From: an uncultured Candidatus Saccharibacteria bacterium
Lineage (GTDB): Bacteria; Patescibacteriota; Saccharimonadia; Saccharimonadales; Saccharimonadaceae
Length of the DNA stretch: 64,000 nt
Assembly (NCBI GenBank): GCA_946408075.1
Contig: CAMJQQ010000001.1
Coordinates: forward strand, 62,001 to 126,000
Direction of reading: 5' to 3'
Shown here: positions 28,077 through 36,706 of the stretch, one piece after another
Position numbering within the stretch: position 1 is the stretch's first letter
Layout: each line of letters starts with the position of its first letter
Program-made: the position numbers and the translations under genes
The notes under the pieces: model-generated
Told to the model about the DNA's origin: nothing
What the model saw: only the letters and a program-made list of their open reading frames with translations
Databases searched by the model: none

Positions 28077-31000
28077 ATGAAGTTAATGCGCAATAACCAT
28101 AAGCATAAAACAAACATAAAATTTTTACCGCTTTTTGGCGTCTTTTCGATTTTGCTATCGCTATTTCTCACCGCGCCGGTCAATGCCGCCGGTGTCGTTC
28201 CACAGAATAGCGAAATGAATTATAGCTACATTCAGCACGACTTGTCGGCAATCAACATTAAGGATGTAATTAATATCGAATGTATTATGGAGGCAAACCA
28301 AACCAAGCGCCGCCTCGATACGCTTAACAACCCAGAGGGTATCGATGAATTCGAACTACTCACTCTCGTAAATTTTTATCGCAAAGATAGCCCGAATGTC
28401 TTTGTCTATAGTCCAAATTACTACACGAACGACACGGTCTCTTCTACCGAAACCTTTGCTGAACGTGTAGAGAAGGGCATTCCGAAAGAAGCCTTCGTTG
28501 TCAGGAGTCTTGGCGAAGCAATTCCGGCCGAATATGAACGCCTGACTCCTAACTGCTATCGTCTTTTCGACTACATTGGAAACAAAATTAATAACGGTAC
28601 AAGCCTAAACGGTAACTCGGATTGGACCGCTGCCGGTATTGGTTGCTCCGATACTTATTTGCCTGGCATTATTGATACGAATCAGAATAATACGAGCGTC
28701 TCTAGCAGCACGAGCGGTTGCAGCCTCCTTCGTAACGGTTTTCAAGCTGTCAATGATGTCGTGAAGGTTGACTATAATAATTTCTACTTCTCGCGCGATG
28801 GCAATGGCGGTACGACGATTGATTTCATTTTCTATGTTCAAGACATCAATGGTGGTAGCCCGGCCAGTAAAAATGCGCCAGTCATTTCAGATATCTGCCT
28901 TCTCGTCTCGGACAACGGTACGCAGAATTCGCAGACATGTTCTCCGGCGAATACAGTCTATGTAACTGTACGCGAAAATATCACCGAGCCACAAACAGAC
29001 GACGGTCAAGCATTCCGCTATCACTACGGCCTCTACACGTCGCAAGACATTACGCGCAAGTATGTCTCGGTAGCCTTCACGATCTGCCCATCAATTGTTG
29101 GCCTGAACACCTCATCGCCGGGCTGCGAAACTGTTAGTAAAAACGGTAAGGGTAGTACCTTTATCGGCAATACTACTACAGTGCAATATGCAAATGCTTT
29201 GTTCGCTACACTTACGGACACAACTGAATGTTATAACGCGACAGGCGGCGATGGTGCGTTTTCTTGTGAATTTATCGTAAAGGCAGATTCCTTTGTCGAG
29301 TCGGCCTTTGACAAAGTTGAGGACTGGTTTAAGAATGACGTTGAAGGCATTATTAATGGCGCTAGCGACGCACATGCACAATTCCGATCCTTAGCGAATA
29401 TTATCCTTTCAATCTTCTTCATGGTCTGTATAATTTCGCAGGTTAGCGGCCTTAATCTCTCGACCTATGGCATTAAGGCTCTTATGCCAAAGCTCATTAT
29501 CGTCGGTCTCTTAATTAACATCTCATTTGAGCTCTGTAAAATTATCATCGACCTTACGACTATTGCGGCCGAATTCATCAAGTCCCAGCTGATCGGAATG
29601 ACGAATGGCGCCGGAACTGCCCAGACGATTTCGTCCTTGCTCGGTATAGGTACTGGCGCCGGCGCAATTGCCGTGCTCGTAGGTATCTTCGATAAATCCA
29701 CTATTATTCCTATGATCCTGGCAATCCTAGGCTTAGCTATTAGCTTGCTATTCCTTCTTGCGATTTTGTCGATTCGTAAAGCACTTATTGCTGTATTGGT
29801 GATTGTCTCGCCGGTTGCCTTCGCATGCTATGCGCTACCAGGTACCAAGAGCATCTTCAATAAATGGATGGCATACTTCAAGAATGCAATCATGATATAT
29901 CCAGTCTCGATTGCTTTGCTTTATGGCGGTGTCGCCGTATCTTCGATGATTATGCCGACAAACCAATCTTCATCCGGCGACTTCTTCCAGGCTTTGTCCG
30001 CGACCTTCGCTGCGGTTGCTCCGATTTTCATGATTCCGAAAGCGGTTAGTAGCTCCGTAGGCGCCATCTCGAGTGCGGTTAATAAGGCTCAGGGCAAGCT
30101 TACTGGTATGGCGAAGGGTGGAGCAGGCAGCGTCCTTTCTCGCTCCGGCATTCAGCGTGCTGCAGACCGTCAAAAGCAACGCCGTAAGGATAGCTTCGAC
30201 CTCAAAAAGGAACGCCGTCAGAATGCAATCGACCAGAAGCGCATCGATCGCGCCGGCAAGTACAATGAGTCTCGCTTTGGCCAAACGATTGGCCAGACTG
30301 CAATCGGCAAAAGACTGTTCTCTAACCACTATAACGACATGGCGGGTGTTGCTGCGGCGCGCAGTGCGGCCTATAAATCCGGTCAACAACAGAAAGCGGC
30401 TGCCCTCGGCGCGGGCTCTTCTGCCAACGATGATGCGAGGGCTATACAAGCAGCCGGCGGTGTTAAAACTAAGGACGGCTTCAATGCACTTATGGGGCGC
30501 TCTCGCGATATTATGGCTAGCGGTGATTCGGAAAAACTAGGCGAGCTAGAAGCTGCTGTTTTCGGTAAAGAAGGCGAGGGCCTCAAGGCGATGGATAGAG
30601 CTAATGCTGAGCAATACTTCTCCGAGATGAAATCTGGCTTCAAGGGTGTTGATCCGTCTCGCGAATTGTGGGCGACTGCCAACCTTGCTAATATTCAGAA
30701 CGGCAAAGATCTTATGACCTACGAAGAATTCATGAACCCGACCGATCCTGCCAATGGCGGCTTTGCGAAAAAGGTCAGCGAAAAGTATGGCAAAAATGGA
30801 CTCGCGAATCAAACCTATAAGTCGCTCGAAGAGCAGCAGAAAGCTTTGGACGGCGATGTTGGCAAGCTTGCTCAATGCTATGGCACTGACGCTATTGCTA
30901 CTGCGGTTGCTAGTACGAATGGCATGGATAGTCGAACGCAGGGTATTATTGACGAAATCTATAGCAGCAGAAGTACGGACCAGGTCGCCGTTAATGATTC

Positions 31001-32222
31001 CTTTAGTGCCGAATCCTTCACGAATATGTCGTATAAAATGATTGACCGAGCTTGGTCCGCAGAGCAAGCTCTCGGCGGCCACAATATTCAGAATATCGCC
31101 GCTACTATCATGAATGACCCGAATAAGCGTATTCTCAATAGGCTCGATGCGAAACAACGCGCTTCTGTTGAAAAGATTTATGCGGCATCGCAGCCGGCAG
31201 CCGAATCTACTAATCCAGCTCCAACCCCATCCGAGTCGAATAATCCGGCTCCAACCCCATCCGAGTCGAATAATCCAGCTCCAACTCCATCCGAATCCAC
31301 CAATCCTCAGCCGTCCGAGTCTACGAATCCAACGCCAAGCGAATCTGATCAACCGGCTCCGGCTCCAACCGCCCAGCCGACCATGGAGCCGATTGCTGTG
31401 CCGCACCAGTCTGCTATGCCTACTATCTCTGGCGAAGAGGCCGCCAAGCTACGCCCGCCAGTCGTCTCTGATTTCCAGTACGAAGAAAACGGCCAGACAA
31501 AATACAACGAGGACGCTATCTATTCCAGTCCGCAATTCCGCGAGTTCCTCGTCAATAATGCTGATCAGGCCGGCGATCGTGACACTACCGCTATGATGCT
31601 TCAGATGGCGAACGCTAAGACGCCAGAGCAAATGCGTCGCGTGGTTAACGGTTTTGACCTCCAGTTCCAGCAGCTCGGTCGCACCGATGGCCGTGGCGCA
31701 ACCGATCTCCGCAACGATGTCTTCAATAACTTCATCGGTCAGGTCGGCGTCGCTGAGCAAGCGCGCGCTCAGAGCGCTCCTGCTCCAGCTCCAGCTCCAA
31801 CCCAAACTTGGGAAGACAACAGTCTCTCGCCAGAAGAAGCTGCTGTTATTCGCATTCAGCATGAGCGAGCAGAGCATAATCTTCCGTCCGCCAAGCAGCA
31901 GCGCCGCGATGAACGCTATGCTCGAGAAATGGCTGAGACGACCGGCCAGCCTGTTGAATCATTTATGCCTAAGGCGCCAACAATGCAAGACCTGCCAGCG
32001 CACAATTCGCAAGAATACATCGACCTCCGCAACGCTAATGCTCAAGCCAATGCTGCTCCTACTAAGTATCGTGAAGCCCAGGTTGCGCAAAGCCGTCGCC
32101 AACAGCAAATCGACGACAATATTGCGCTCGACGCCGCAAGAGCAGAGGCTCACGCTCGCGAAATTGAACAACGCCGCAATCCGAAGCCGCCGGAAGATAC
32201 TCCGGAAATGCCATCGCTATAA
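28077..32222 (+). CDS. Giant VirB6/TrbL-like membrane protein (copy 2)
   Basis: This protein has 1381 residues. The signal peptide ends LTAPVNAAG. The outer domain is about 40-410 and Cys-containing. The polytopic core (about 415-660) is clearly paralogous to copy 1: STYGIKALMPKLI and ALIAVLVIVSPVAFACYALP match the same positions there. The C-terminal part (about 660-1381) is long, Gln/Ala-rich and probably cytoplasmic. It carries a Pro/Ser repeat tract at about 1043-1090. The gene closes the operon and is followed by a strong terminator. It is probably a channel subunit of a type IV secretion-like machine, possibly forming hetero-oligomers with copy 1. That partnership is inferred from the tandem layout. 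Confidence 0.78.
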   Translation: MKLMRNNHKHKTNIKFLPLFGVFSILLSLFLTAPVNAAGVVPQNSEMNYSYIQHDLSAINIKDVINIECIMEANQTKRRLDTLNNPEGIDEFELLTLVNFYRKDSPNVFVYSPNYYTNDTVSSTETFAERVEKGIPKEAFVVRSLGEAIPAEYERLTPNCYRLFDYIGNKINNGTSLNGNSDWTAAGIGCSDTYLPGIIDTNQNNTSVSSSTSGCSLLRNGFQAVNDVVKVDYNNFYFSRDGNGGTTIDFIFYVQDINGGSPASKNAPVISDICLLVSDNGTQNSQTCSPANTVYVTVRENITEPQTDDGQAFRYHYGLYTSQDITRKYVSVAFTICPSIVGLNTSSPGCETVSKNGKGSTFIGNTTTVQYANALFATLTDTTECYNATGGDGAFSCEFIVKADSFVESAFDKVEDWFKNDVEGIINGASDAHAQFRSLANIILSIFFMVCIISQVSGLNLSTYGIKALMPKLIIVGLLINISFELCKIIIDLTTIAAEFIKSQLIGMTNGAGTAQTISSLLGIGTGAGAIAVLVGIFDKSTIIPMILAILGLAISLLFLLAILSIRKALIAVLVIVSPVAFACYALPGTKSIFNKWMAYFKNAIMIYPVSIALLYGGVAVSSMIMPTNQSSSGDFFQALSATFAAVAPIFMIPKAVSSSVGAISSAVNKAQGKLTGMAKGGAGSVLSRSGIQRAADRQKQRRKDSFDLKKERRQNAIDQKRIDRAGKYNESRFGQTIGQTAIGKRLFSNHYNDMAGVAAARSAAYKSGQQQKAAALGAGSSANDDARAIQAAGGVKTKDGFNALMGRSRDIMASGDSEKLGELEAAVFGKEGEGLKAMDRANAEQYFSEMKSGFKGVDPSRELWATANLANIQNGKDLMTYEEFMNPTDPANGGFAKKVSEKYGKNGLANQTYKSLEEQQKALDGDVGKLAQCYGTDAIATAVASTNGMDSRTQGIIDEIYSSRSTDQVAVNDSFSAESFTNMSYKMIDRAWSAEQALGGHNIQNIAATIMNDPNKRILNRLDAKQRASVEKIYAASQPAAESTNPAPTPSESNNPAPTPSESNNPAPTPSESTNPQPSESTNPTPSESDQPAPAPTAQPTMEPIAVPHQSAMPTISGEEAAKLRPPVVSDFQYEENGQTKYNEDAIYSSPQFREFLVNNADQAGDRDTTAMMLQMANAKTPEQMRRVVNGFDLQFQQLGRTDGRGATDLRNDVFNNFIGQVGVAEQARAQSAPAPAPAPTQTWEDNSLSPEEAAVIRIQHERAEHNLPSAKQQRRDERYAREMAETTGQPVESFMPKAPTMQDLPAHNSQEYIDLRNANAQANAAPTKYREAQVAQSRRQQQIDDNIALDAARAEAHAREIEQRRNPKPPEDTPEMPSL
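31203..31344 (+). repeat. 30-bp tandem repeats encoding Pro/Ser linker
   Basis: Three 30-bp copies plus two shorter derivatives encode variants of ESxNPAPTPS within the second VirB6-like gene. Copies are nearly identical, so copy number could vary by slippage. Confidence 0.85.
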
Positions 32223-32224
32223 AA

Positions 32225-32250
32225 TAGTCCCCTTCGGGGGATTATTTTTT
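32225..32250 (+). terminator. Terminator of the VirB6-like operon
   Basis: A TCCCC-TTC-GGGGA hairpin is followed by TTATTTTTT, directly after the stop at 32222. Confidence 0.85.
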
Positions 32251-32286
32251 ACGGCGGCAACTCGGCATCATTCTGACCGAGCCATC

Positions 32287-32308
32287 AAAAAACGCCCGCT
32301 AGGGCGCT
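32287..32308 (-). terminator. Terminator of the murB-folD operon
   Basis: On the minus strand CGCCC-TAGC-GGGCG is followed by TTTTTT. It begins a few nt after the folD stop. Confidence 0.8.
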
Positions 32309-32311
32309 TCT

Positions 32312-33085
32312 TTATCTACAGGCTTTCAATACATTCTCGAATAACATCGCGACCGTCAGCGGTCCAACCCCGCCAACTTTTGGCGTCAAAATCAAATCAT
32401 CGCGCTCGCGCACTGCTTCGTCCAAGTCGCCACGAATAATGCCGCCTTCGCTCGCAGTCCCAGCGTCGACGACCGTTGCGCCATAAGCAATCATCTCGCT
32501 CTTAATCAGTCCAGGCACTCCTGTTCCCGTCACAATCACCTCGCGCTCGGCGAGCAAATTCAAATCGTCGCCCTTATCGAAAACTTGCACGTCATAACCG
32601 GATTCGCGCCACATTTTCGTCAGCGGAGCACCAACAAGCTTTCCTTGGCCAACAATCGCCAACTTCTTATTCTTCAAATCTACTCCATAGCCAGTTAGCA
32701 ACCAATGAATCGCTGTGGCAGTCGCCGTATCGCTCTGGCCGCGCAAGCCATCAACATCTTTCTTGAGTGGAATTTCGTCCAAGATCGACATGTCGCAGAC
32801 CTTCAGTGGCAGCTGCACGATAATACCCTGAACTTTCTCATCGTTGGCTGCGGCGCGCAATTTCTCGACTGCATCATCAGCGGAAATGCGCACAATCTCG
32901 ACCTCGACATTAATGTCGGCGCCATAAATCTGCTTCAACTGCATGTACTTCGCAATCACCGGGCTGTCGTTATCGTAAAAAATTACCAACTTCGGAAAAA
33001 TCTTCTGTCCGCGCAGACTGCGAACTTGTGCCGCCTGACGCTCTTTGATAAAGCCGGCCAACTCGCTGCCGTTCAGTTCTTTCAT
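32312..33085 (-). CDS. folD: Bifunctional methylenetetrahydrofolate dehydrogenase/cyclohydrolase
   Basis: FolD interconverts 5,10-methylene-THF and 10-formyl-THF in the cytosol, supplying one-carbon units. The 257-residue product has the YxxxK catalytic pair in AKYMQLKQIYG (about 47-57). QLPL and the KDVDG substrate loop (about 95-112) are present, with a nucleotide-binding VGQGKLVGAPL (about 144-154). The C-terminal signature is PKVGGVGPLTVAMLFEN. VGRS of most homologues is VGQG here. It is about 30 residues shorter than E. coli FolD. Its ATG overlaps the murB stop (ATGA), so it is translationally coupled to murB and shares its promoter. Confidence 0.93.
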   Translation of the reverse strand: MKELNGSELAGFIKERQAAQVRSLRGQKIFPKLVIFYDNDSPVIAKYMQLKQIYGADINVEVEIVRISADDAVEKLRAAANDEKVQGIIVQLPLKVCDMSILDEIPLKKDVDGLRGQSDTATATAIHWLLTGYGVDLKNKKLAIVGQGKLVGAPLTKMWRESGYDVQVFDKGDDLNLLAEREVIVTGTGVPGLIKSEMIAYGATVVDAGTASEGGIIRGDLDEAVRERDDLILTPKVGGVGPLTVAMLFENVLKACR

Positions 33086-34110
33086 TCGCCCAGCTCCATC
33101 GGCTCCTGCTCGAGGGTATAGCCGAACTTTTCGCGCACGGCCTCAATCACGGCTTCGCGCGCCTTCGCCAAATCGGCATAAGATTTCGCACTCTCATTAA
33201 TCAAGACGAGCGCTGCCTTATCTGACACGCGCATGCCAAAGAACTCTTTGCCTTTCAGGCCGGCATGCTCAATCAGCCAACCACTCGGCACCTTACCGCC
33301 ATCCCAAACCGGAATGCCATTTGCGCGCGCCTTCTCAGCTTCCGCCTCGTCCAAATAGACATTCTTAAAGAATGAGCCACTCGACGCAAACTCGGCCGGA
33401 TCCGGCAATTTACTGCCACGAATCGCCAAAACCGCCTCACGTACAACCGCTGGCGAAAACTCCGTCACGCCACGCTCGTCAAAATACGCCTGAAGGGAAG
33501 TGTAAAACGGCGGCTTGAGCCAGTTTTTATGCAGTTCGACCGTCACGCTAGTAATGAAATAGCGGCCAACACCATCGCCGGTATTAAAAATGCTACGGCG
33601 GTAACCGAGATTCAGCTCGCTCGCCGGCATCTTCTTGAAGCAGTTATCTTTGTAGTCATATACGCAAACATGATGCAAAACTTGCGCGATTTCCTGACCA
33701 TACGCCCCAACATTCTGCACCGGCGCCGCACCAACCGTCCCAGGCACGCCGCTCAAAGCCTCAATCCCCGAAAAGCCAAACTGTTCGCCGTCAAACAGTT
33801 TGACGCTATAATCCACGAAATCATCCAACAGTTCGCCGCTCTTTGCGCAAAGGCGAATCTTATCCTTGTCGCTGTTAATCACGTAAATACCGCGCAACTT
33901 GTTGACCATGATGACGCCATTAAAACCGCCATCTCGCCCAATCACATTACTGCCGCCGCCCAAGACATAAACCGGCATTTTTTTCTCTGCTGCAAAATGA
34001 TACGCTTCTGCCAAATCTTTATCTTCCTCAATTTCGATCACATAGCGCGCCGCCCCGCCTAAGCGCATTGTCGTGAGTTCGGATATTGGTACATTTTCGC
34101 GTATTTTCAT
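33082..34110 (-). CDS. murB: UDP-N-acetylenolpyruvoylglucosamine reductase
   Basis: MurB reduces UDP-GlcNAc-enolpyruvate to UDP-MurNAc with NADPH and FAD in cytosolic peptidoglycan precursor synthesis. The 342-residue product starts with the FAD-binding part (TTMRLGGAARYV, then VLGGGSNVIG near residue 50). It continues with the GFSGIEALSGVPGTVGAAPVQN region, GYRRSIF and the catalytic Ser of SSGSFFKN (about 245-252). The C-terminal Glu region lies in VLINESAKS. The length and Tyr loop suggest the type I form. The start is set by a -10 box 6 nt upstream with no Shine-Dalgarno. Its presence supports a peptidoglycan wall, which fits the sortase-anchored proteins in the window. Confidence 0.95.
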   Translation of the reverse strand: MKIRENVPISELTTMRLGGAARYVIEIEEDKDLAEAYHFAAEKKMPVYVLGGGSNVIGRDGGFNGVIMVNKLRGIYVINSDKDKIRLCAKSGELLDDFVDYSVKLFDGEQFGFSGIEALSGVPGTVGAAPVQNVGAYGQEIAQVLHHVCVYDYKDNCFKKMPASELNLGYRRSIFNTGDGVGRYFITSVTVELHKNWLKPPFYTSLQAYFDERGVTEFSPAVVREAVLAIRGSKLPDPAEFASSGSFFKNVYLDEAEAEKARANGIPVWDGGKVPSGWLIEHAGLKGKEFFGMRVSDKAALVLINESAKSYADLAKAREAVIEAVREKFGYTLEQEPMELGE

Positions 34111-34116
34111 AGCTCA

Positions 34117-34122
34117 ATTATA
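34117..34122 (-). promoter_or_regulatory. murB -10 box, predicted leaderless
   Basis: TATAAT on the minus strand ends 6 nt before the murB ATG. No Shine-Dalgarno is present. The -35 is weak. Confidence 0.6.
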
Positions 34123-34191
34123 CCATTGCGCCGCCCTCTATAAAAACATAAGCCATAAGCCCCACATATTAACAAAAAGCACTACAAGTGG

Positions 34192-34318
34192 TATAATAAA
34201 AAACGTGGGCATTAGCCCAATTTTTGCACCTTAAAACGTTTGCGACCACTGTTCTTTGCCGAATTCTGCGCACGAACTTCTCGTGCGTGGTTAAGGCAAA
34301 GAATGAAGGAGGTTACTC
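34192..34318 (+). promoter_or_regulatory. -10 box and structured leader with boxA-like motif
   Basis: TATAAT is at 34192-34197. TGGGC-ATTA-GCCCA followed by TTTTT lies near 34206-34223 and looks like an attenuator. TGTTCTTTG (34250-34258) resembles the Bacillus rrn boxA. TTCTTTGCC (34252-34260) pairs perfectly with GGCAAAGAA (34295-34303), enclosing CGCACGA/TCGTGCG. The leader ends in AAGGAGGT. Confidence 0.5.
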
Positions 34319-35251
34319 ATGAAGAAGCCAACTAATATCCAGGCAGCGAGTGCTATTCTTATGCCAACCAATACGATTGACATGACGCTCTGGCCTCATC
34401 TTTCAAGTGAGGCTGCCATCAATGGCATCGTTAAGAACTCGGCACTGAAAGCACCGATCACGTTCCTTGACTACCTGCTCGCCACCATCCGCGACGACCG
34501 GGAAGTATTCTTCGCAGCCATCCACAAGGCGAACTATCGCCAAATTTCGTACAAGGGAAAGCGTTATACGCCCGCTGAATGGGTGGAGTATTACTACGGG
34601 CAGAGCAATGATCTTATGCTTGTAAGTGCTACACTCGAGTCCTTCGCGATCTCGTTGGAGGAATTTTTCTCCGACCTCGGTATGCCGAAATATCAGAAAA
34701 TCATATCGGCGATCAAAGGCGAAATCGGGAGGCCAGAAACGGTCATGGGCCCGGCGGCAGCCGCGCTTCGCCGTGCGCTCGGTAACGGAAGCTATGACGA
34801 AAGGATGTTTAAGGCTCTAACTTACACCTTTTGTCGCCGATGCGAACTGAAGGTCGACAGCTATCTTTCTTCCAGCATGTGCTGCTATGGCAACGATGAT
34901 GAATTGAGAGATATCTATTGTCTGTTCACTGCTTCGAACTCGTACTACTCACTTTCTGGTTTTGCGGAGATGTTCTGCATTATACTGCCGGTTCTTATGG
35001 CCCTTCTTGGCAAAAAGGACAAAAACATAATTCAGTTTTTCCACGACATTCATCTCCCGAGACTGTTTCAACAGCACGAAGCAAATGCACGCAACGTCTT
35101 GAACGAGTATGATGACGAGTCTTTGCAAGAAGCTGTTTGGTTCCACCCAGGCCGTTTCTTCCCTCGTCACCTCGAGTATGACTCGAGCATCATGCCGCTC
35201 GTTGCTAGCTGCCTGTATGGCCAGCTCTCTTTTGGCGAAGATTTAACCTAA
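34319..35251 (+). CDS. Protein of unknown function, structured leader
   Basis: This protein has 310 residues, and its ATG is preceded by AAGGAGGT. It is soluble or weakly membrane-associated. One hydrophobic stretch near residues 210-235 (FAEMFCIILPVLMALLG) could be a single span or a buried helix. Several Cys cluster near 175-195 (TFCRRCELKV and SSMCCYG). There is no signal peptide and I do not recognise a domain. It is flanked by housekeeping genes but has the leader style shared with the genes at 17.1 and 49.9 kb. It is monocistronic, with its own terminator. Confidence 0.7.
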   Translation: MKKPTNIQAASAILMPTNTIDMTLWPHLSSEAAINGIVKNSALKAPITFLDYLLATIRDDREVFFAAIHKANYRQISYKGKRYTPAEWVEYYYGQSNDLMLVSATLESFAISLEEFFSDLGMPKYQKIISAIKGEIGRPETVMGPAAAALRRALGNGSYDERMFKALTYTFCRRCELKVDSYLSSSMCCYGNDDELRDIYCLFTASNSYYSLSGFAEMFCIILPVLMALLGKKDKNIIQFFHDIHLPRLFQQHEANARNVLNEYDDESLQEAVWFHPGRFFPRHLEYDSSIMPLVASCLYGQLSFGEDLT

Positions 35252-35266
35252 GAAGTCGCAAACAAT

Positions 35267-35297
35267 AATCCCCTGCAGTTTTCTGCGGGGGATTTTT
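35267..35297 (+). terminator. Intrinsic terminator
   Basis: ATCCCC-T-GCAG pairs with CTGC-G-GGGGAT around TTTT. TTTTT follows, 15 nt after the stop at 35251. Confidence 0.85.
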
Positions 35298-35341
35298 GCG
35301 CTCCGTTCATTGCGCCACTCCTGTGGTATAATACCGTCAGT

Positions 35342-35418
35342 GCCTCCGTAGCTCAGTGGATTAGAGCACTGGTCTTCGGAACCAGGTGTCGTAGGTTCGA
35401 ATCCTATCGGAGGTACCA
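35342..35418 (+). tRNA. tRNA-Arg (anticodon TCG)
   Basis: The acceptor is GCCTCCG/CGGAGGT with a G-U first pair. The D arm is GCTC-GAGC, and the anticodon stem is CTGGT/ACCAG with loop CTTCGGA. The T arm is GTAGG with TTCGAAT. The CCA is encoded. TATAAT at 35327-35332 is its -10 box. It may be co-transcribed with the peptidase 14 nt downstream. Confidence 0.95.
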
Positions 35419-35432
35419 TTAAAGGGCAAAGC

Positions 35433-35981
35433 ATGAAAAAGATTCTACTTACCAGTACTGGTTTTGATAATGACAATATTATGAACAAATTCAAGAGCCT
35501 CTTGGACGTCGATGCAAAAGACGCCAAGGTTCTTTTTATTACAACCGCTGCAAACGACCCAGATGCCGTGCGCATTCTGTCCGGCTGCCTCGACGATCTG
35601 ACGAAATGCGGCGTTCCAGACGAGAACATTACGGTCTACGACATGCATAAGCTCCTCTCGCAGGACGAGATTAATCGTTTCGACGCAATCTATGTCTGCG
35701 GCGGTAGCACGCGCTATCTCGTCGAGCGCATCCATGAGTTGAATGCTAAGCCGCTTTTTGACAATTTCGTCGATAAAGGCGGTGTTTATGTTGGCGTCAG
35801 CGCGGGTAGCGTCTGCGCTAGTGGCAAATATCCGAACGGCCTTGCGCTTCTCGATAACGTCCTGGACGTTCACTGCGCCGAAGGCTCGCCGAATGGCAGC
35901 ATCGATACGACTGGTGAAATCAATCTCACGGACAATCAAGCCATCTTCATTGGCGACGACGAAAAAGTCATTTTCGAATAA
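35433..35981 (+). CDS. S51-family (PepE-like) serine peptidase
   Basis: This protein has 182 residues. GGG 7 nt before the ATG could be a weak ribosome site. It is cytosolic, with no signal peptide. A Rossmann-like start (KKILLTSTGFDN) is followed by YVCGGSTRYLVERI and the nucleophile elbow GVSAGSV (about 126-132). This matches the S51 dipeptidase E/cyanophycinase family, whose Ser in GxSAGS is catalytic. Family members cleave Asp-X dipeptides or related substrates; the substrate here is not shown. It is shorter than typical PepE (about 230), and the C-terminus ends soon after the last strand. It lies 14 nt after tRNA-Arg and probably shares its transcript. Confidence 0.8.
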   Translation: MKKILLTSTGFDNDNIMNKFKSLLDVDAKDAKVLFITTAANDPDAVRILSGCLDDLTKCGVPDENITVYDMHKLLSQDEINRFDAIYVCGGSTRYLVERIHELNAKPLFDNFVDKGGVYVGVSAGSVCASGKYPNGLALLDNVLDVHCAEGSPNGSIDTTGEINLTDNQAIFIGDDEKVIFE

Positions 35982-36000
35982 ATAGAGCAAAGCGAAGAAA

Positions 36001-36028
36001 AATCCCGGCCATCGAAACGGTCGGGATT
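36001..36028. terminator. Bidirectional terminator
   Basis: AATCCCG-GCC and GGT-CGGGATT form an imperfect stem between convergent genes ending at 35981 (+) and 36037 (-). A/T tracts lie on both sides. Confidence 0.7.
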
Positions 36029-36036
36029 ATTCGGAG

Positions 36037-36564
36037 TTAGCCCCTCTGCGGGCACAACTCCTTGATGCTGAGTGGCCGCCCGATAAGAAAAATAGGCTTC
36101 TTGTACTTTTGCTGCGCAGTGGCGTACTTGTCGTAGGAAATACAGGTTTTTGCCCAGTCCCTATAGAGACGCCGCATGTCATCATCGCTCCATTTCTTTC
36201 CTTCGCTGAACGCATCCGCTTTTCGCCTCCCGAGCTCCTTTCTAAAGAAATCACCGTTGATGACATAGATGCCGTCGAGGCTTCTTAGCTGCAAGAGCAA
36301 TGGCTCGGTTGTCATCCAAAAGTGATCGGGCGTGTCGAGACAGCTATCCTCGGCCGGAATCGCCCAAATGCATGGCTTGGCCAGCAATTCTGGCACCCTC
36401 CATCTTTTATCGAAGATGCCCTCTGGTATTGGCGAGCTGTCGAAAGGTGAAAGCTTCTTCATCTTTCTTTTTTGCTTACGGGATTTCTGAGCTTCAGCCA
36501 ACAGCGCCTCGTAGGCTTTCCTCGGGAATCCCGTCCTAAGGATTAATGACGTCGCAGATTTCAT
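36037..36564 (-). CDS. Small basic protein of unknown function
   Basis: This protein has 175 residues. I chose the ATG behind GAGAGGAGTGG; an upstream in-frame ATG overlaps that ribosome site. It has no signal peptide or membrane span. It is rich in Lys/Arg in the first third (KSRKQKRKMKKL) and contains WRVPELLAKPCIWAIPAEDS and a W-DDDMRRLYRDWAK helix. I do not recognise a family. A promoter about 46 bp upstream gives it an independent transcript. It sits between a peptidase and the SUF genes without an evident link to either. Confidence 0.65.
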   Translation of the reverse strand: MKSATSLILRTGFPRKAYEALLAEAQKSRKQKRKMKKLSPFDSSPIPEGIFDKRWRVPELLAKPCIWAIPAEDSCLDTPDHFWMTTEPLLLQLRSLDGIYVINGDFFRKELGRRKADAFSEGKKWSDDDMRRLYRDWAKTCISYDKYATAQQKYKKPIFLIGRPLSIKELCPQRG

Positions 36565-36609
36565 GTTTTCCACTCCTCTCATTAGTAAAGTGCGCCGTCA
36601 GGCAATTAG

Positions 36610-36637
36610 ATTATAGCATATAACGCAAAATAATCAA
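36610..36637 (-). promoter_or_regulatory. Promoter of the 36.0-36.6 kb gene
   Basis: TTGATT and TATAAT on the minus strand are separated by 16 bp. The leader is about 40 nt. Confidence 0.65.
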
Positions 36638-36693
36638 TTATTATGACATGTCACAGAATAAAGCACAAGCGCCAAAAAATACCGAAAATGATA

Positions 36694-36699
36694 TAAAAT
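36694..36699 (+). promoter_or_regulatory. sufC -10 box, predicted leaderless
   Basis: TAAAAT ends 7 nt before the sufC ATG. There is no Shine-Dalgarno. Confidence 0.5.
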
Positions 36700-36706
36700 A
36701 GTCACG

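Noticed and set aside
31203-31344. Short direct repeats as a possible CRISPR array
   Set aside because: Repeats are contiguous, in frame and encode a Pro/Ser linker, with no spacers.
30546-31406. 286-codon minus-strand frame within the second VirB6-like gene
   Set aside because: It is low-complexity and mirrors the sense Pro/Ser repeats, with no start signal.
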